A stretch of DNA of 27,504 bases from an uncultured Faecalibacterium sp. (GCA_934518555.1 CAKSXW010000022.1:1-27504), one strand, 5' to 3'; shown: positions 13,746 to 22,943, counted from the stretch's first letter. The notes: generated from the letters alone by a model not told the origin. Made by a program: numbers and translations.

Positions 13746-15191
13746 ATGTATGATGTAGCAATCATTGGCTGTGGCGTCATTGGTGCCGCTGCCGCCTATG
13801 CGTTGTCCCGCTACGACAACAAGGTGGTGATCCTGGAGGCCGAGAACGATGTGGCCGACTGCACCACCAAGGCCAACAGCGCCATTCTTCATGCAGGCTA
13901 CGACCCGGCCCCCGGCACCCGCATGGCCCGGCTCAACGTCCGGGGCGTGGCCCTGGCCAAGGAGATCTGCGCCAAGCTGGACGTCTCCTACAAGCAGTGC
14001 GGCTCTCTGGTGCTGGCACTGGACGAAAAGGAGCTGCCCCACCTGCAGCATCTGTTTGAGAACGGCACCGCCAACGGTGTGCCGGACATGAAGATCCTCT
14101 CCAAGGAGGAGACCCTGGCCATGGAGCCCAACCTTTCTGAGAAGGTCTGCGGTGCTCTGTGGGCCCCCAGTGCTGCCATCGTGAACCCCTGGGAGTACGC
14201 CCTGGCCATGACCGAAGTGGCAGTCCGCAACGGCGTGGAGCTGCGCCGGAACTGCAAGGTCACCGACGCTGAGGCCATCGAAGGCGGCTACCGCCTTACC
14301 GTCCCCGGCGGCACGGTGGAAACTCGCTGCGTCATCAACGCTGCCGGCATCTGGGCCGACAAGGTCCACTCCATGGTGGAGCCTGCCAACTTCCGCATCA
14401 TCCCCACCCGGGGCGAGTATTACCTGCTGGACAAGAGCGAGGGCACCCGGGTGAGCCACGTGATCTTCCAGTGCCCCAACGAGCTGGGCAAGGGCGTCCT
14501 GGTGGCTCCCACCGTCCACGGCAACCTGATCGTAGGCCCCAACGCCGAGCCTGTGGAGGGCAACGACACCTCCTGCACCAGCAGCGGCCTGGAATTTGTC
14601 AAGGCCACTGCCCAGCGCAGCGTGCCCAGCATCAACTTCGGTGAGTCCATCCGCAGCTTTGCTGGCGTCCGTGCCAACCTGGACGTGGACGACTTTATCA
14701 TCGGCGAGGAGCCGGAAGCTCCCGGCTGGATCGACCTGGCTGGCATGAAGAGCCCCGGTCTGTCTGCGGCCCCGGCTGTGGCAGAGGAAGCCATCGCCAT
14801 CCTGAAGGACCGTGGGGTCCTGGGTGCTGAAAAGGCTGACTACAAGGACGGCCGCCGTCACATCCGGTTCAAGGAGCTGTCCGCAGAGGAAAAGGCCGCT
14901 TTGGTGAAGGAGCAGCCTGCCTACGGCCGGGTCATCTGCCGTTGCGAGACCATCACCGAGGGCGAGATCCTGGCAGCTCTCCACAGCGAGGTGCCTGCCA
15001 ACACCATCGACGGCGTCAAGCGCCGGGCCGGTGCCGGTATGGGTCGGTGCCAGGGCGGCTTCTGCGGCCCCCGGGTGCTGGAGCTCATCAGCAAGGAGCT
15101 GGGCATGAGCCCCCTGGACATTCTGCAGGACAAGAACGGCTCCAACATTCTGGTCAGCGAAACGAAGGTAGGAGGAAAGAGCAATGGTTGA
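13746..15191 (+). CDS. GlpA-like FAD-dependent glycerol-3-phosphate dehydrogenase with BFD-type iron-sulfur domain
   Basis: 481 residues from ATG 13746, preceded by AGGAGG. The N-terminus is an FAD-binding Rossmann motif (IIGCGVIGAAAAYAL) in a DAO-type oxidoreductase fold. The end is a BFD-like [2Fe-2S] domain with Cys398, Cys400, Cys435 and Cys440 (ICRCE and RCQGGFC). This is the clostridial GlpA arrangement, which oxidises glycerol-3-phosphate to dihydroxyacetone phosphate. An in-frame extension upstream would run through the leader terminator, so it is rejected. It overlaps the next gene by eight bases. The substrate is inferred from the DUF1667 neighbour and nearby glpK; other 2-hydroxyacid-type substrates are possible. 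Confidence 0.87.
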   Translation: MYDVAIIGCGVIGAAAAYALSRYDNKVVILEAENDVADCTTKANSAILHAGYDPAPGTRMARLNVRGVALAKEICAKLDVSYKQCGSLVLALDEKELPHLQHLFENGTANGVPDMKILSKEETLAMEPNLSEKVCGALWAPSAAIVNPWEYALAMTEVAVRNGVELRRNCKVTDAEAIEGGYRLTVPGGTVETRCVINAAGIWADKVHSMVEPANFRIIPTRGEYYLLDKSEGTRVSHVIFQCPNELGKGVLVAPTVHGNLIVGPNAEPVEGNDTSCTSSGLEFVKATAQRSVPSINFGESIRSFAGVRANLDVDDFIIGEEPEAPGWIDLAGMKSPGLSAAPAVAEEAIAILKDRGVLGAEKADYKDGRRHIRFKELSAEEKAALVKEQPAYGRVICRCETITEGEILAALHSEVPANTIDGVKRRAGAGMGRCQGGFCGPRVLELISKELGMSPLDILQDKNGSNILVSETKVGGKSNG

Positions 15192-16437
15192 TCTGGTCAT
15201 CATCGGCGGCGGCCCTGCGGGCCTTGCTGCTGCCTGCAAGGCATGGGAGAGCGGTCTGCGGGATATCCTCATCCTGGAGCGTGACAAGGAACTGGGCGGC
15301 ATCCTGAACCAGTGCATCCACAACGGCTTTGGCCTGCATCGCTTTGGCGAGCAGTTGACGGGCCCCGAGTATGCAGGCCGCTTTATCGAGATGCTGAAGG
15401 ACACCGGCGTGAAGGTCCAGCTGGACACCATGGTGCTGGAAGTGACCCCGGACAAAAAGGTCCACTGCGTTTCTAAGGAATACGGCTATCAGGTCATCGA
15501 AGCCAAGAGCATCGTGCTGGGCATGGGCTGCCGGGAGCGCACCCGTGGTGCCATCGGCACTCCGGGCACCCGGCCTGCTGGCGTGTACACCGCCGGTGCT
15601 GCACAGCGGTATGTGAACATGGAAGGCTACCTGGTGGGCAAGCGTGTGCTGATCCTGGGCAGCGGCGATATCGGCCTGATCATGGCCCGCCGCATGACCC
15701 TGGAGGGGGCCAAGGTGCTGGCCTGCGTCGAGGTGATGCCCTACTCCGGCGGCCTGACCCGGAACATCGTCCAGTGCCTCAACGACTTTGACATTCCCTT
15801 GTATCTTTCCCATACCATCGTGGATATCCAGGGCAAGGACCGGGTGGAAAAGGCCATCGTGGCCCAGATCGGCCCCGACCGCAAGCCCATCCCCGGCACC
15901 GAGATGGAGTTCGACGTGGATACCATCCTGCTGAGCGTGGGCCTGATCCCGGAAAACGAGCTGACCAAGCAGGCTGGCATCGAGATGGACCCCCGGACCA
16001 AGGGTGCCATCGTGTACGAGAACATGGAGACCAGCATCCCCGGCGTGTTCGCCTGCGGCAACGTGGTGCAGGTCCATGACCTGGTGGACTTTGTGTCCGG
16101 CGAAAGCGAGCTGGCTGGCGTGGCTGCTGCCAAGTATGTCCAGGAAGGCCCTGTTTCCCAGGGCCGGGTGCTGACCGTAAAGCCCGGTACAGACCTGGGC
16201 TACACCCTGCCCCAGCGCATCCGTCTGGAAGGCGTGGAAAAGAGCACCAACGTTTCCTTCCGGGTCCGCCGCATCTGCGGCAAGAGCACCATCCTGGTCA
16301 AGAGCGGTGATACGGTGATTGCCCGGTTCAAGCGGGACCGTCTGGCTCCCGGCGAGATGGAGCACATTGCCCTGCCCAAGGTGCTGCTGGACCGGGCCCC
16401 GGTGGACGAAGTGACCATTGAGATCGAGGAGGCATGA
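15184..16437 (+). CDS. FAD/NAD-dependent oxidoreductase, GlpB-like electron-transfer partner
   Basis: 417 residues of the pyridine nucleotide-disulfide oxidoreductase superfamily. The first dinucleotide site is VIIGGGPAGLAAA at the N-terminus, followed by GGILNQCIHNGFGLHRF, which is typical of the clostridial GlpB-like subunit. A second nucleotide site is RVLILGSGDIGLIMARR, and ACGNVVQVHDLVD is the late FAD contact. It should carry electrons from the GlpA-like subunit to NAD or another acceptor. The start codon sits inside the end of the previous gene (eight-base overlap) behind AGGAGG; the stop overlaps the DUF1667 start in ATGA. Confidence 0.87.
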   Translation: MVDLVIIGGGPAGLAAACKAWESGLRDILILERDKELGGILNQCIHNGFGLHRFGEQLTGPEYAGRFIEMLKDTGVKVQLDTMVLEVTPDKKVHCVSKEYGYQVIEAKSIVLGMGCRERTRGAIGTPGTRPAGVYTAGAAQRYVNMEGYLVGKRVLILGSGDIGLIMARRMTLEGAKVLACVEVMPYSGGLTRNIVQCLNDFDIPLYLSHTIVDIQGKDRVEKAIVAQIGPDRKPIPGTEMEFDVDTILLSVGLIPENELTKQAGIEMDPRTKGAIVYENMETSIPGVFACGNVVQVHDLVDFVSGESELAGVAAAKYVQEGPVSQGRVLTVKPGTDLGYTLPQRIRLEGVEKSTNVSFRVRRICGKSTILVKSGDTVIARFKRDRLAPGEMEHIALPKVLLDRAPVDEVTIEIEEA

Positions 16438-16790
16438 GCGAGATGAAAGAAGTAATTTGCACCTGCTGCCCTCAGGGCTGCCATCTGCAGGTAGATGAAG
16501 CCAACGATTACAAGGTGACCGGCAACGGTTGCCCCAACGGCATTGCCTACGGCAAAGAGGAGCTGACCCACCCCACCCGGATCATTACCAGTACCGTCCG
16601 GGCAGAGGGGGGCCTCCACTCCCGGTGCCCCGTCAAGACCTCTCAGCCGGTGCCCAAGGGCCAGATGGCCCAGGTGGTGGCTGCTCTGGATAGTGTGGTG
16701 CTCCATGCCCCCATCCATGTGGGGGACGTGGTGCTGCAGAATGTCTGCGGCACCGGGGCGGATATCGTCACCTGCCGGGATATGGAGTAA
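16434..16790 (+). CDS. DUF1667 cysteine-rich protein, third subunit of the glp oxidation complex
   Basis: 118 residues of family DUF1667. The N-terminus has CTCCPQGCHLQV (Cys9, 11, 12, 16) and GNGCPNG (Cys33), a cysteine pattern suggesting metal or Fe-S binding; the middle has TSTVRAEGG and PVKTSQPVPKGQM, typical of the family. In clostridia this gene regularly follows the two FAD subunits of the glycerol-3-P oxidising system, and here its start overlaps the previous stop in ATGA. It probably carries electrons or stabilises the complex; this role is inferred, as the family is poorly characterised. The final gene of the operon. Confidence 0.88.
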   Translation: MSEMKEVICTCCPQGCHLQVDEANDYKVTGNGCPNGIAYGKEELTHPTRIITSTVRAEGGLHSRCPVKTSQPVPKGQMAQVVAALDSVVLHAPIHVGDVVLQNVCGTGADIVTCRDME

Positions 16791-16840
16791 CTTCTCCCTT
16801 TAAAATTTGACAATAATCTTTACCCCCTTTCCCTCTAAAC

Positions 16841-16878
16841 AAAGGAGCCGCTGCACCGTAACGTGCAGCGGCTCCTTT
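16841..16878. terminator. terminator of the glp operon
   Basis: A perfect 16-bp stem, AAAGGAGCCGCTGCAC (16841-16856) with its complement at 16863-16878, and a 6-base loop; the plus strand ends in CTCCTTT. The symmetry lets it serve transcripts from both sides, between convergent operons. Confidence 0.85.
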
Positions 16879-16916
16879 GCGCTGTGCAGGGGATAAACAG
16901 CCGGTAAAACGCAGAG

Positions 16917-16940
16917 CCGCCAAGCCCAAAGGCTTGGCGG
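16917..16940 (-). terminator. hairpin after glpK
   Basis: Perfect 10-bp arms CCGCCAAGCC and GGCTTGGCGG with a 4-base loop, 65 bp after the glpK stop. On the minus strand the T run (GTTTT) comes only after eight bases, so it is a weak terminator or 3' stabiliser that may work together with the stem at 16841-16878. Confidence 0.5.
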
Positions 16941-17005
16941 TCCTGGAAATAGAGACGATATGAGTTCAGACCAAAGCAGGAGAAGGGGATAACGGCTGCT
17001 GCCCC

Positions 17006-18508
17006 TTATGCTTCATGGTCGGCCCAGTCCTGGCTGCGGCCCACGGCCTTGTGCCAGCCCTTTATCAGGGCCTCTCGCTGGGCGGCGTCCATCTTGGGCT
17101 CAAAGAACTGGTTGCAGCTCCACAGGTGGCTGATCTCCTCCCGGTTCTTCCAGACGCCGGTGGCCAGGCCTGCCAGATAGGCGGCACCCAGAGCGGTGGT
17201 CTCCCGGATGGCCGGGCGCAGCACCTCTTTGTTTAAGATGTCGGCCTGGAACTGCATCAGGAACTGATCCCGGCTGGCACCGCCGTCCACCTTCAGGGTC
17301 TGGATGGCAAGGTCCGTATCCTTTTCCATGGCCCACATCAGGTCGGCACTCTGGTAGGCAATGGATTCCTCCGCTGCCCGGATGATGTGGTTCTGGGTGG
17401 TGCCACGGGTGATGCCCAGAATGGCACCCCGGGCGTACATATCCCAGTAGGGGGCACCCAGGCCGGTAAAGGCCGGAACGATGTACACGCCGCCGTTGTC
17501 CGGCACCTTCCGGGCATAGTACTCCGAGTCACAGCTTTCCTGGATCAGGTGCATCCCGTCCCGGATCCACTGGATCACGGCACCGCCCACAAAGACGGAG
17601 CCCTCCAGGGCGTACTCCACCTCACCGTTCAGGCTGATGGCAATGGTGGTCACCAGGCCGTTTTTGCTCTGGTAGATCTTTTTGCCGGTGTTCATCAGCA
17701 GGAAGCAGCCGGTGCCATAGGTGTTTTTCACGTTGCCGGGGGCAAAGCAGCCCTGGCCAAAGAGGGCGGCCTGCTGGTCACCGGCAATGCCGGCCACCGG
17801 CACATCCACTCCCTGGATGCTGGTAAAGCCGTAGACCTCGCTGGAATCCTTCACGCTGGGCAGGATGCTGCGAGGGATGTCCAAAGCCTTCAGCAGGGTC
17901 TCGTCCCAATCCAGGGTGCGGATGTTGTACAGCATGGTGCGGCTGGCGTTGGTGCGGTCGGTGACATGGACCTTGCCGCCGGTGAGCTTCCACACCAGCC
18001 AGGTGTCCACCGTACCAAACAGCAGCTCCCCGGCCTCTGCCTTTTCCCGGGCGCCGGGCACATTGTCCAGGATCCACTTGATCTTGGTGGCGGAGAAGTA
18101 GGCGTCAGGCACAAGGCCGGTGTTCTCCCGGATGTAATCTGCCATGCCAGGGGTCTTTAACAGCTCGTCCACCAGGGAGGCGGTGCGGCGGCACTGCCAG
18201 ACGATGGCGTTGTACACCGGGCGGCCGGTGCTTTTATCCCACAGGATGGTGGTCTCACGCTGGTTGGTGATGCCGATGCCTGCAATGTCCTTGGGGTCCA
18301 CGCCGCTCTGGGCAATGACCTCGTTCATTACGCCGTACTGGCTGGACCAGATCTCCATGGGGTTGTGCTCCACCCAGCCCTGATGGGGGTAGATCTGCTC
18401 AAACTCCCGCTGCTGGACGCAGATGATGTTCTGCTCGTTGTCAAACAGGATGGCCCGGCTGCTGGTGGTGCCTTGGTCCAATGAGAGGATGTACTTGGTC
18501 TGGCTCAT
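17006..18508 (-). CDS. glpK: glycerol kinase
   Basis: 500 residues, the normal length of GlpK; FGGY-family sugar kinase that phosphorylates glycerol with ATP to sn-glycerol-3-phosphate in the cytosol. Motifs: [15 protein letters not shown] (ATP site), [68 protein letters not shown] and [12 protein letters not shown]. The loop before [11 protein letters not shown] reads [10 protein letters not shown] and lacks the HFFG/HFYG segment whose His is phosphorylated by PTS HPr in bacilli and enterococci, so PTS activation is unlikely. The start ATG 18508 has AAGGAG upstream; a frame extension further upstream lies in the leader. Convergent with the glp oxidation operon. Confidence 0.95.
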   Translation of the reverse strand: MSQTKYILSLDQGTTSSRAILFDNEQNIICVQQREFEQIYPHQGWVEHNPMEIWSSQYGVMNEVIAQSGVDPKDIAGIGITNQRETTILWDKSTGRPVYNAIVWQCRRTASLVDELLKTPGMADYIRENTGLVPDAYFSATKIKWILDNVPGAREKAEAGELLFGTVDTWLVWKLTGGKVHVTDRTNASRTMLYNIRTLDWDETLLKALDIPRSILPSVKDSSEVYGFTSIQGVDVPVAGIAGDQQAALFGQGCFAPGNVKNTYGTGCFLLMNTGKKIYQSKNGLVTTIAISLNGEVEYALEGSVFVGGAVIQWIRDGMHLIQESCDSEYYARKVPDNGGVYIVPAFTGLGAPYWDMYARGAILGITRGTTQNHIIRAAEESIAYQSADLMWAMEKDTDLAIQTLKVDGGASRDQFLMQFQADILNKEVLRPAIRETTALGAAYLAGLATGVWKNREEISHLWSCNQFFEPKMDAAQREALIKGWHKAVGRSQDWADHEA

Positions 18509-18542
18509 GATGTTCTCCTTATTCTGAAAAGTGTTGCAAAAC

Positions 18543-18590
18543 AAAAAAAGAGCGCACCAAACAAAGCTGTTTTGCTCTGCCTGTCGCTCT
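18543..18590 (-). terminator. leader terminator (attenuator) of glpK
   Basis: On the minus strand AGAGCG (18590-18585) pairs with CGCTCT (18554-18549), followed by seven T residues (18549-18543) about 35 bp before the glpK start. The interval contains GAGCAA and TTTGGT, words also present in the leader terminator at 13634-13683. This is probably a second target of the same antitermination control. Confidence 0.7.
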
Positions 18591-18619
18591 CCTGCTCTGC
18601 ACAAACAAATTCTATCTGC

Positions 18620-18648
18620 ATTGTACACTTTTTGCAGGCAAAATACAA
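18620..18648 (-). promoter_or_regulatory. glpK promoter
   Basis: On the minus strand TTGTAT (18648-18643), 17-bp spacer, TACAAT (18625-18620). The spacer holds the inverted repeat TTTTGC-CT-GCAAAA (18643-18630), possibly an operator. The transcript would begin near 18613 and run through the leader terminator. Confidence 0.55.
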
Positions 18649-18765
18649 GTGCCAGGGTGTTTTTTAGTAGGTGTGCACAAAGCTGCCGCCCTGCCCTTGA
18701 ACACTCTGCCGAAGCAAAACCAAAAGCAGAAAAACAGCTGCGGCAGAGGGGACGGCAGCGTTTTG

Positions 18766-18794
18766 TTGACAAAAAAATGAGGGGCCTGTAGAAT
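18766..18794 (+). promoter_or_regulatory. promoter of the TIR-propeller gene
   Basis: TTGACA (18766-18771), 17-bp spacer, TAGAAT (18789-18794): perfect -35 and five of six at -10. It is divergent from the glpK promoter. Transcription would start near 18801, leaving a leader of about 120 bases. Confidence 0.8.
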
Positions 18795-18803
18795 GATTTC
18801 AAC

Positions 18804-18900
18804 AGCCCCCGGTGGAACGATCCTGCAGACAAGATAGATGAGATCGGAGCCCCACCGGAACGATCTTGCTTCCAGGAAGCGGAGGAAGCGGAAGGGGGCT
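18804..18900 (+). other. structured 5' leader of the TIR-propeller gene
   Basis: The leader contains CCGGTGG (18809-18815) complementary to CCACCGG (18852-18858), an outer AGCCCCC (18804-18810) complementary to GGGGGCT (18894-18900), and a near-exact direct repeat GGAACGATC-C/T-TGC at 18814-18826 and 18857-18869. The first two pairings overlap by two bases, so they are alternatives. There is no T run. It could be a regulatory RNA element; this is a pattern observation only. Confidence 0.4.
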
Positions 18901-18923
18901 GGTTGGTGAGGAGAGGAAGTTTT

Positions 18924-21900
18924 ATGAAATCAAGCGTTGATGGATCCCCGGCGGCAGGGCGTCTTGTAGACCTGAACGAGTGCTCTCGCCGCATTCTGGG
19001 AGAGCCCCTGGCAGAAGCGGCCAGTGGGCGGCTGTATCCGGCGGCACCGTTGGATGAGCAGAAGACCCGGGACGGCCTGGATGGGCTGTTTGCCTGCTCC
19101 CTTTTGCAGCAGGTACTGTGCCTTGTTCAGCAGGAACGAGCTGCCGGGCGGTGGATACCGCTGCCCAAGTGTTCAGATATTCTGCTGCAAAGCGTTGGTC
19201 CGGAGCAGGATGCCCGGGTCCTGCTTCTGGAACCGGATCAGAATGCTTCTCCCAAGGATGAAGTGGCTGCTTCGGCTGACCTGTTGCTGCAATTGCTATT
19301 TGGCCCGGGGGCTTGCCACAAACCGCCGAAGCTGCTGGCGGAAGGATTCTATCGCCGCAAGTTGAAAAAGACTTTGGAGGGGGAACAGGGCAGGCTGCTG
19401 CTGTGCCAATTTCTGCTGCGTGCCGCCTACCCTGGGCCGGAGCATTTTGCGGACCTGCCTGCAATGCAGACCACACTGGAAGAACTCGTGGCGGCCCTGC
19501 AGGCAGAGGAACATAGGGGCTACGACGCCTTTATCAGCTACCGTCACACCCCTGAGAGCATTGCCTTTGCACGGAAGCTGCAGGCAAAACTGGAGGGGTA
19601 CCGGCCGCCTCGCAGTCTGAAACAGACCCGAAAGCCTTTTGCACGGGTCTTTTTGGACAAGAATGAGCTGGCCTGCGTTCCCAGCCTCCGGCAGGAGCTG
19701 GTCCTGCGGTTGCAGCAGTCGGACTTCCTGATCGTGCTCTGCACCCCGGAAACTCCGCTGTCACCTTGGGTGGATTGGGAGATCGAGACGTTCTTGCGCT
19801 GTCATGCACCGGACCGGATCGTGCCGGTGCTCTTGGGGGGCAACGAACAAAACGCCTTTCCTCGGGCACTTTCTGCGGCAGGACGGGATTATCTTGCGGC
19901 GAATTTCTCGCAGGAGGAACGCAAGGCCGGGAAAAACCGCTGGGATGAGGAGTTCAGCAAGATCATTGCTGCCAAGCTGAGGCGTTCTCCGGAGGAGATC
20001 GCCCAGCGGCACAAGGCTGCAAAATATCATAAGATCCTGGGCGCTTTGGGGACGGCGGCGGTTTTGCTGCTGGTTTTTTTGACCTACGCAGTGACCCAGA
20101 ACCGCCGCATTTCGGCCCAGTATCAGCAGACCCTGATCGCACAATCCCGGTATCTGGCCCAGATCTCCGGGGAACTGATGGACCAGGGAGACCGGGTCCG
20201 GGCGGTGCAGACTGCCCTGGCGGCACTGCCTGCAGGGGAAAATAAGAAGGACCGCCCTCTTGTGACAGAGGCTTACTACGCTCTTTCCAACGCCATGTAT
20301 GCTTACCGTGACAGCAGCCCGGCGGCTTACGCCATTGAGGATACGCTGGCTTGTGGGGAAGGGTCCTCTATTGCATCGCAGGTCCTGTCACCGGACGGCA
20401 CCCAATTGCTGACCATCAACGATCTGGGGCTTTTGTACCAGACGGATCTGACGACCATGACCCAGGAAGGACCCTTCCGCCCTGTAGACCTGGACCCGGA
20501 GGCTGGGTCGGAAGAACAATTTGTAAAAGCGGCATTTGCCTCCGATGGAAGGCGGCTTTTAGCAACTGGAAGGCGAGTGCTGTGCCTGGAACCTGAGAAC
20601 GAGGAACTTCTGTGGCGGTGCGATACAACCCAACACCAGTCTCTCTCAATCTTGAATTGTCCGGCAGACTTTGTTCTCTGCGAAGCCCAAAAACGCCTTA
20701 TGGTTTCGTATGCTGGTGCTGGCATGTCCATCGATTTAGAAACCGGAAAAATCCGCTCGATATTCCGAGGGGTCTTTACGGCCGCTTCTCTTTCGCCGGA
20801 TGAGACCTTTCTGGCCAGTATGCGCTATTCCAGTGACTCGGAACTGATGCTGTACGACATTCTGGGCGGTGGATATATCAATCAGTCCTACACAGGGGAC
20901 GGAACAGGGATTCAAAAAACCATATACCTGCCCGACGGCAGCATCGTTTTGCTACGGACAGCCGACTACGGTGGAATGGGGTTTGTCTCCCGGAATGTCG
21001 GTGCACTGGAGTGCTGGGATCCGGCATCGGATACGGTGCGCTGGACCCTGCCGCTGACGACGCAAATCGAGGGTGCGTGGAGTGCGGCACGGCTTTTACA
21101 GACGGAGGTTACACTGGCCGACGGAACTGACACAGATCTGTTGGTCTGTGCGGTTGGGCGGAGCGTATTCTTTGTACAGCCTGATAGCGGCGAACAGCTG
21201 GCGAACTATACCTTTAATGCCGACGTCAAAGCAGTGTTCCCGGCTGAAAACGAGTTTTACGTCGTCTTGAAAAATGGAACCATCGAACGAGTATTCCTCA
21301 ACTCGGAATTTTATACGGAAATGATCACACTGGACAGTGCTGTGTCCTGCGCTTCTTATGATGCGGAAGCTGGACGGCTTATTTTGGGGCTTGCAGAACA
21401 GGCACAAACGGTGGTCCTCAAGCAGCAGCTTTCCGATTCCGGCATCACCCTGCTGGACTGCCCACAGATGACCGCCGCCTACCATGTGGGGATGCCGGCC
21501 AACCTGCGTGTGACTTCCCATAAAAATGAGAACGGAGAATACGCCCTTTGGGTCTGGGACTTTCTCGCCACGGAACCCAAAGCGCAGACCGACTGGGGCA
21601 ATCAGAAAGAACCCATTGATGTTACGCAGCAGGAGGGCAGGACGATCCTGTGGTATCAGCAGATGGAAGCGGATGGCTATACTGCCGAAGATATTCTGTA
21701 TGGCTGGGACATTGACCGCAACGAGTGCTGTGCCGCCTACCCACTGACAAATCCGGATTGGGATACGGTCGAAATAGCAGACAATTGCTGGTTTCTGTAT
21801 AAAACAGAGGGCGGCGGCATTTGTGAGATCCACCAGTTGGATCTGAGGACGGGCCATGAGACTGTTCATTCGCTGAAACAGTTTGAGGGGATGGAATCAG

Positions 21901-22637
21901 TTCTTTTATTTCGGGAACTTTCCAATGACCCGACTCAGTTGATGGTGCTGCACCGCCCTCAAACGATCAGTATGGAGCATGAAGTTCTCTGTCAAGTAGA
22001 TTGGCTTGATTTGGAAACAGGAGAATGGCTTCAAAGCGAAGAGCCTCTGTTTGTAACTGCGAAAAACTGGCATTGGAGTGCCAGCTCCGGCGCACCTGTT
22101 TGTGAAAGCCCCGATGGGAGGATCCTGGCGGTGTGGTTCGCCAGTCGGGTGCAGCTGCTGGACCGTGCCACTGGTGAGCTGCTGCAGACCCTGCCCATCG
22201 ACTGTGGTTCGGACTGTGAGTTCGACTTTCTGAGCGATGACCTGTTGGTGGTCTGGGGCGACAACCACCACCTGACCCTCTGGAGTATTTCCCAGCAGCA
22301 GATCGTGCAGAAGGATCGGTATGTGATTGATTCTGTCACCGATCTTACCGTAGATCGCAGTGCTGGTACTGTCCGGGTCATGAGCGGTTCTGCCTTTGAA
22401 TTTACTACGACCATGTATCGGTATGACGCAGAGCGCAGGACCTTTGAGCGATATCTGACAGCCCTCAACTGCATGATCTCGCCCGACGGCACAGAGGCTT
22501 TTGGTTTCAAGAGCTGCGGCTTCTTCCCGGTGTATTCGCTGGATGAGCTGATCGCAAAAGCCAAGGACTTTCTGCACGGACGCAGCCTCAGTCAGGCTGA
22601 CCGGGTGCACTTTTACCTCCAGAACGAGTTGAATTGA
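18924..22637 (+). CDS. TIR domain - transmembrane helix - beta-propeller protein
   Basis: 1237 residues from ATG 18924, with AGGAGAGGAAG upstream. Domain order: residues 1-195 unrecognised, with weak protein kinase C-lobe resemblance; 200-340 a TIR domain starting [13 protein letters not shown], with FLDKNEL (243-249), [23 protein letters not shown] (W282-x3-E286 matches the TIR catalytic Glu motif); a membrane helix at about 371-390 after RHKAAKYHK; then, from about 470 to the end, WD40-like blades ([48 protein letters not shown]). The positive residues before the helix predict a cytosolic TIR and an exported propeller. TIR domains with this Glu often hydrolyse NAD. It is monocistronic, more A/T-rich in the propeller part than its neighbours, and next to a tRNA. 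The function as sensor or defence protein is inference. Confidence 0.85.
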   Translation: MKSSVDGSPAAGRLVDLNECSRRILGEPLAEAASGRLYPAAPLDEQKTRDGLDGLFACSLLQQVLCLVQQERAAGRWIPLPKCSDILLQSVGPEQDARVLLLEPDQNASPKDEVAASADLLLQLLFGPGACHKPPKLLAEGFYRRKLKKTLEGEQGRLLLCQFLLRAAYPGPEHFADLPAMQTTLEELVAALQAEEHRGYDAFISYRHTPESIAFARKLQAKLEGYRPPRSLKQTRKPFARVFLDKNELACVPSLRQELVLRLQQSDFLIVLCTPETPLSPWVDWEIETFLRCHAPDRIVPVLLGGNEQNAFPRALSAAGRDYLAANFSQEERKAGKNRWDEEFSKIIAAKLRRSPEEIAQRHKAAKYHKILGALGTAAVLLLVFLTYAVTQNRRISAQYQQTLIAQSRYLAQISGELMDQGDRVRAVQTALAALPAGENKKDRPLVTEAYYALSNAMYAYRDSSPAAYAIEDTLACGEGSSIASQVLSPDGTQLLTINDLGLLYQTDLTTMTQEGPFRPVDLDPEAGSEEQFVKAAFASDGRRLLATGRRVLCLEPENEELLWRCDTTQHQSLSILNCPADFVLCEAQKRLMVSYAGAGMSIDLETGKIRSIFRGVFTAASLSPDETFLASMRYSSDSELMLYDILGGGYINQSYTGDGTGIQKTIYLPDGSIVLLRTADYGGMGFVSRNVGALECWDPASDTVRWTLPLTTQIEGAWSAARLLQTEVTLADGTDTDLLVCAVGRSVFFVQPDSGEQLANYTFNADVKAVFPAENEFYVVLKNGTIERVFLNSEFYTEMITLDSAVSCASYDAEAGRLILGLAEQAQTVVLKQQLSDSGITLLDCPQMTAAYHVGMPANLRVTSHKNENGEYALWVWDFLATEPKAQTDWGNQKEPIDVTQQEGRTILWYQQMEADGYTAEDILYGWDIDRNECCAAYPLTNPDWDTVEIADNCWFLYKTEGGGICEIHQLDLRTGHETVHSLKQFEGMESVLLFRELSNDPTQLMVLHRPQTISMEHEVLCQVDWLDLETGEWLQSEEPLFVTAKNWHWSASSGAPVCESPDGRILAVWFASRVQLLDRATGELLQTLPIDCGSDCEFDFLSDDLLVVWGDNHHLTLWSISQQQIVQKDRYVIDSVTDLTVDRSAGTVRVMSGSAFEFTTTMYRYDAERRTFERYLTALNCMISPDGTEAFGFKSCGFFPVYSLDELIAKAKDFLHGRSLSQADRVHFYLQNELN

Positions 22638-22660
22638 AAGTGGTGCTATAAATAGCAAAA

Positions 22661-22695
22661 ACCGCCCGGGAACGCAAGTTCCTGGGCGGTTTTTT
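22661..22695. terminator. bidirectional terminator between TIR gene and tRNA-Leu
   Basis: A 13-bp stem with one G-U pair, ACCGCCCGGGAAC (22661-22673) with 22678-22690, and loop GCAA; six T residues on the plus strand (22690-22695) and five on the minus strand. The plus-strand T run touches the CCA end of the tRNA, so the same hairpin ends both transcripts. Confidence 0.93.
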
Positions 22696-22780
22696 GGTGC
22701 CGATGGTGGGGGTCGAACCCACACGGTATCACTACCAATGGATTTTGAGTCCACATCGTCTGCCATTCCGACACATCGGC
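22695..22780 (-). tRNA. tRNA-Leu (CAA anticodon), CCA encoded
   Basis: On the minus strand the acceptor GCCGATG pairs with CATCGGC, followed by discriminator A and a genomically encoded CCA. The anticodon arm GTGGA-CTCAAAA-TCCAT gives CAA, decoding UUG. A long variable arm (class II, as in leucine tRNAs) and the T arm GTGGGTTCGACCCCCAC are present. Confidence 0.96.
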
Positions 22781-22799
22781 AAATTTTTGCAATACACAC

Positions 22800-22828
22800 A
22801 TTATACTGGATTCCGGCCATAAAATCAA
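22800..22828 (-). promoter_or_regulatory. tRNA-Leu promoter
   Basis: On the minus strand TTGATT (22828-22823), 17-bp spacer, TATAAT (22805-22800), with an A/T-rich tract upstream. It starts transcription about 13 bp before the tRNA. Confidence 0.75.
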
Positions 22829-22869
22829 GTAAAAATTTTGCGTCTGAGGGGCGCAGAGGGTTTGCCTGG

Positions 22870-22898
22870 TAGACAGAAGCCGGTTGCGGCGGTATACT
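22870..22898 (+). promoter_or_regulatory. promoter of the aminopeptidase gene
   Basis: TAGACA (22870-22875), 17-bp spacer, TATACT (22893-22898), five of six matches in both boxes, 46 bp before the GTG start codon. Confidence 0.7.
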
Positions 22899-22943
22899 GG
22901 AGCAAACGCAACAGCGAATTTTACACCTTGGGAGGTTTTACTT

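Noticed and set aside
13623..15455. Long minus-strand open frame opposite the glp operon (about 610 codons), and similar antisense frames opposite many genes
   Set aside because: High G+C at codon third positions keeps opposite frames open. These frames have no ribosome binding site, no family motif and lie opposite well-identified genes.
16807..16812. TTGACA downstream of the DUF1667 gene as a promoter
   Set aside because: The sequence 17 bp downstream is TCCCTC, no -10 box, and only a terminator and a convergent gene follow.
18509..18923. Second copy of the tRNA-Leu 3' end (attachment site) upstream of the TIR gene
   Set aside because: Reading this interval for the T-arm and acceptor sequence found no match.
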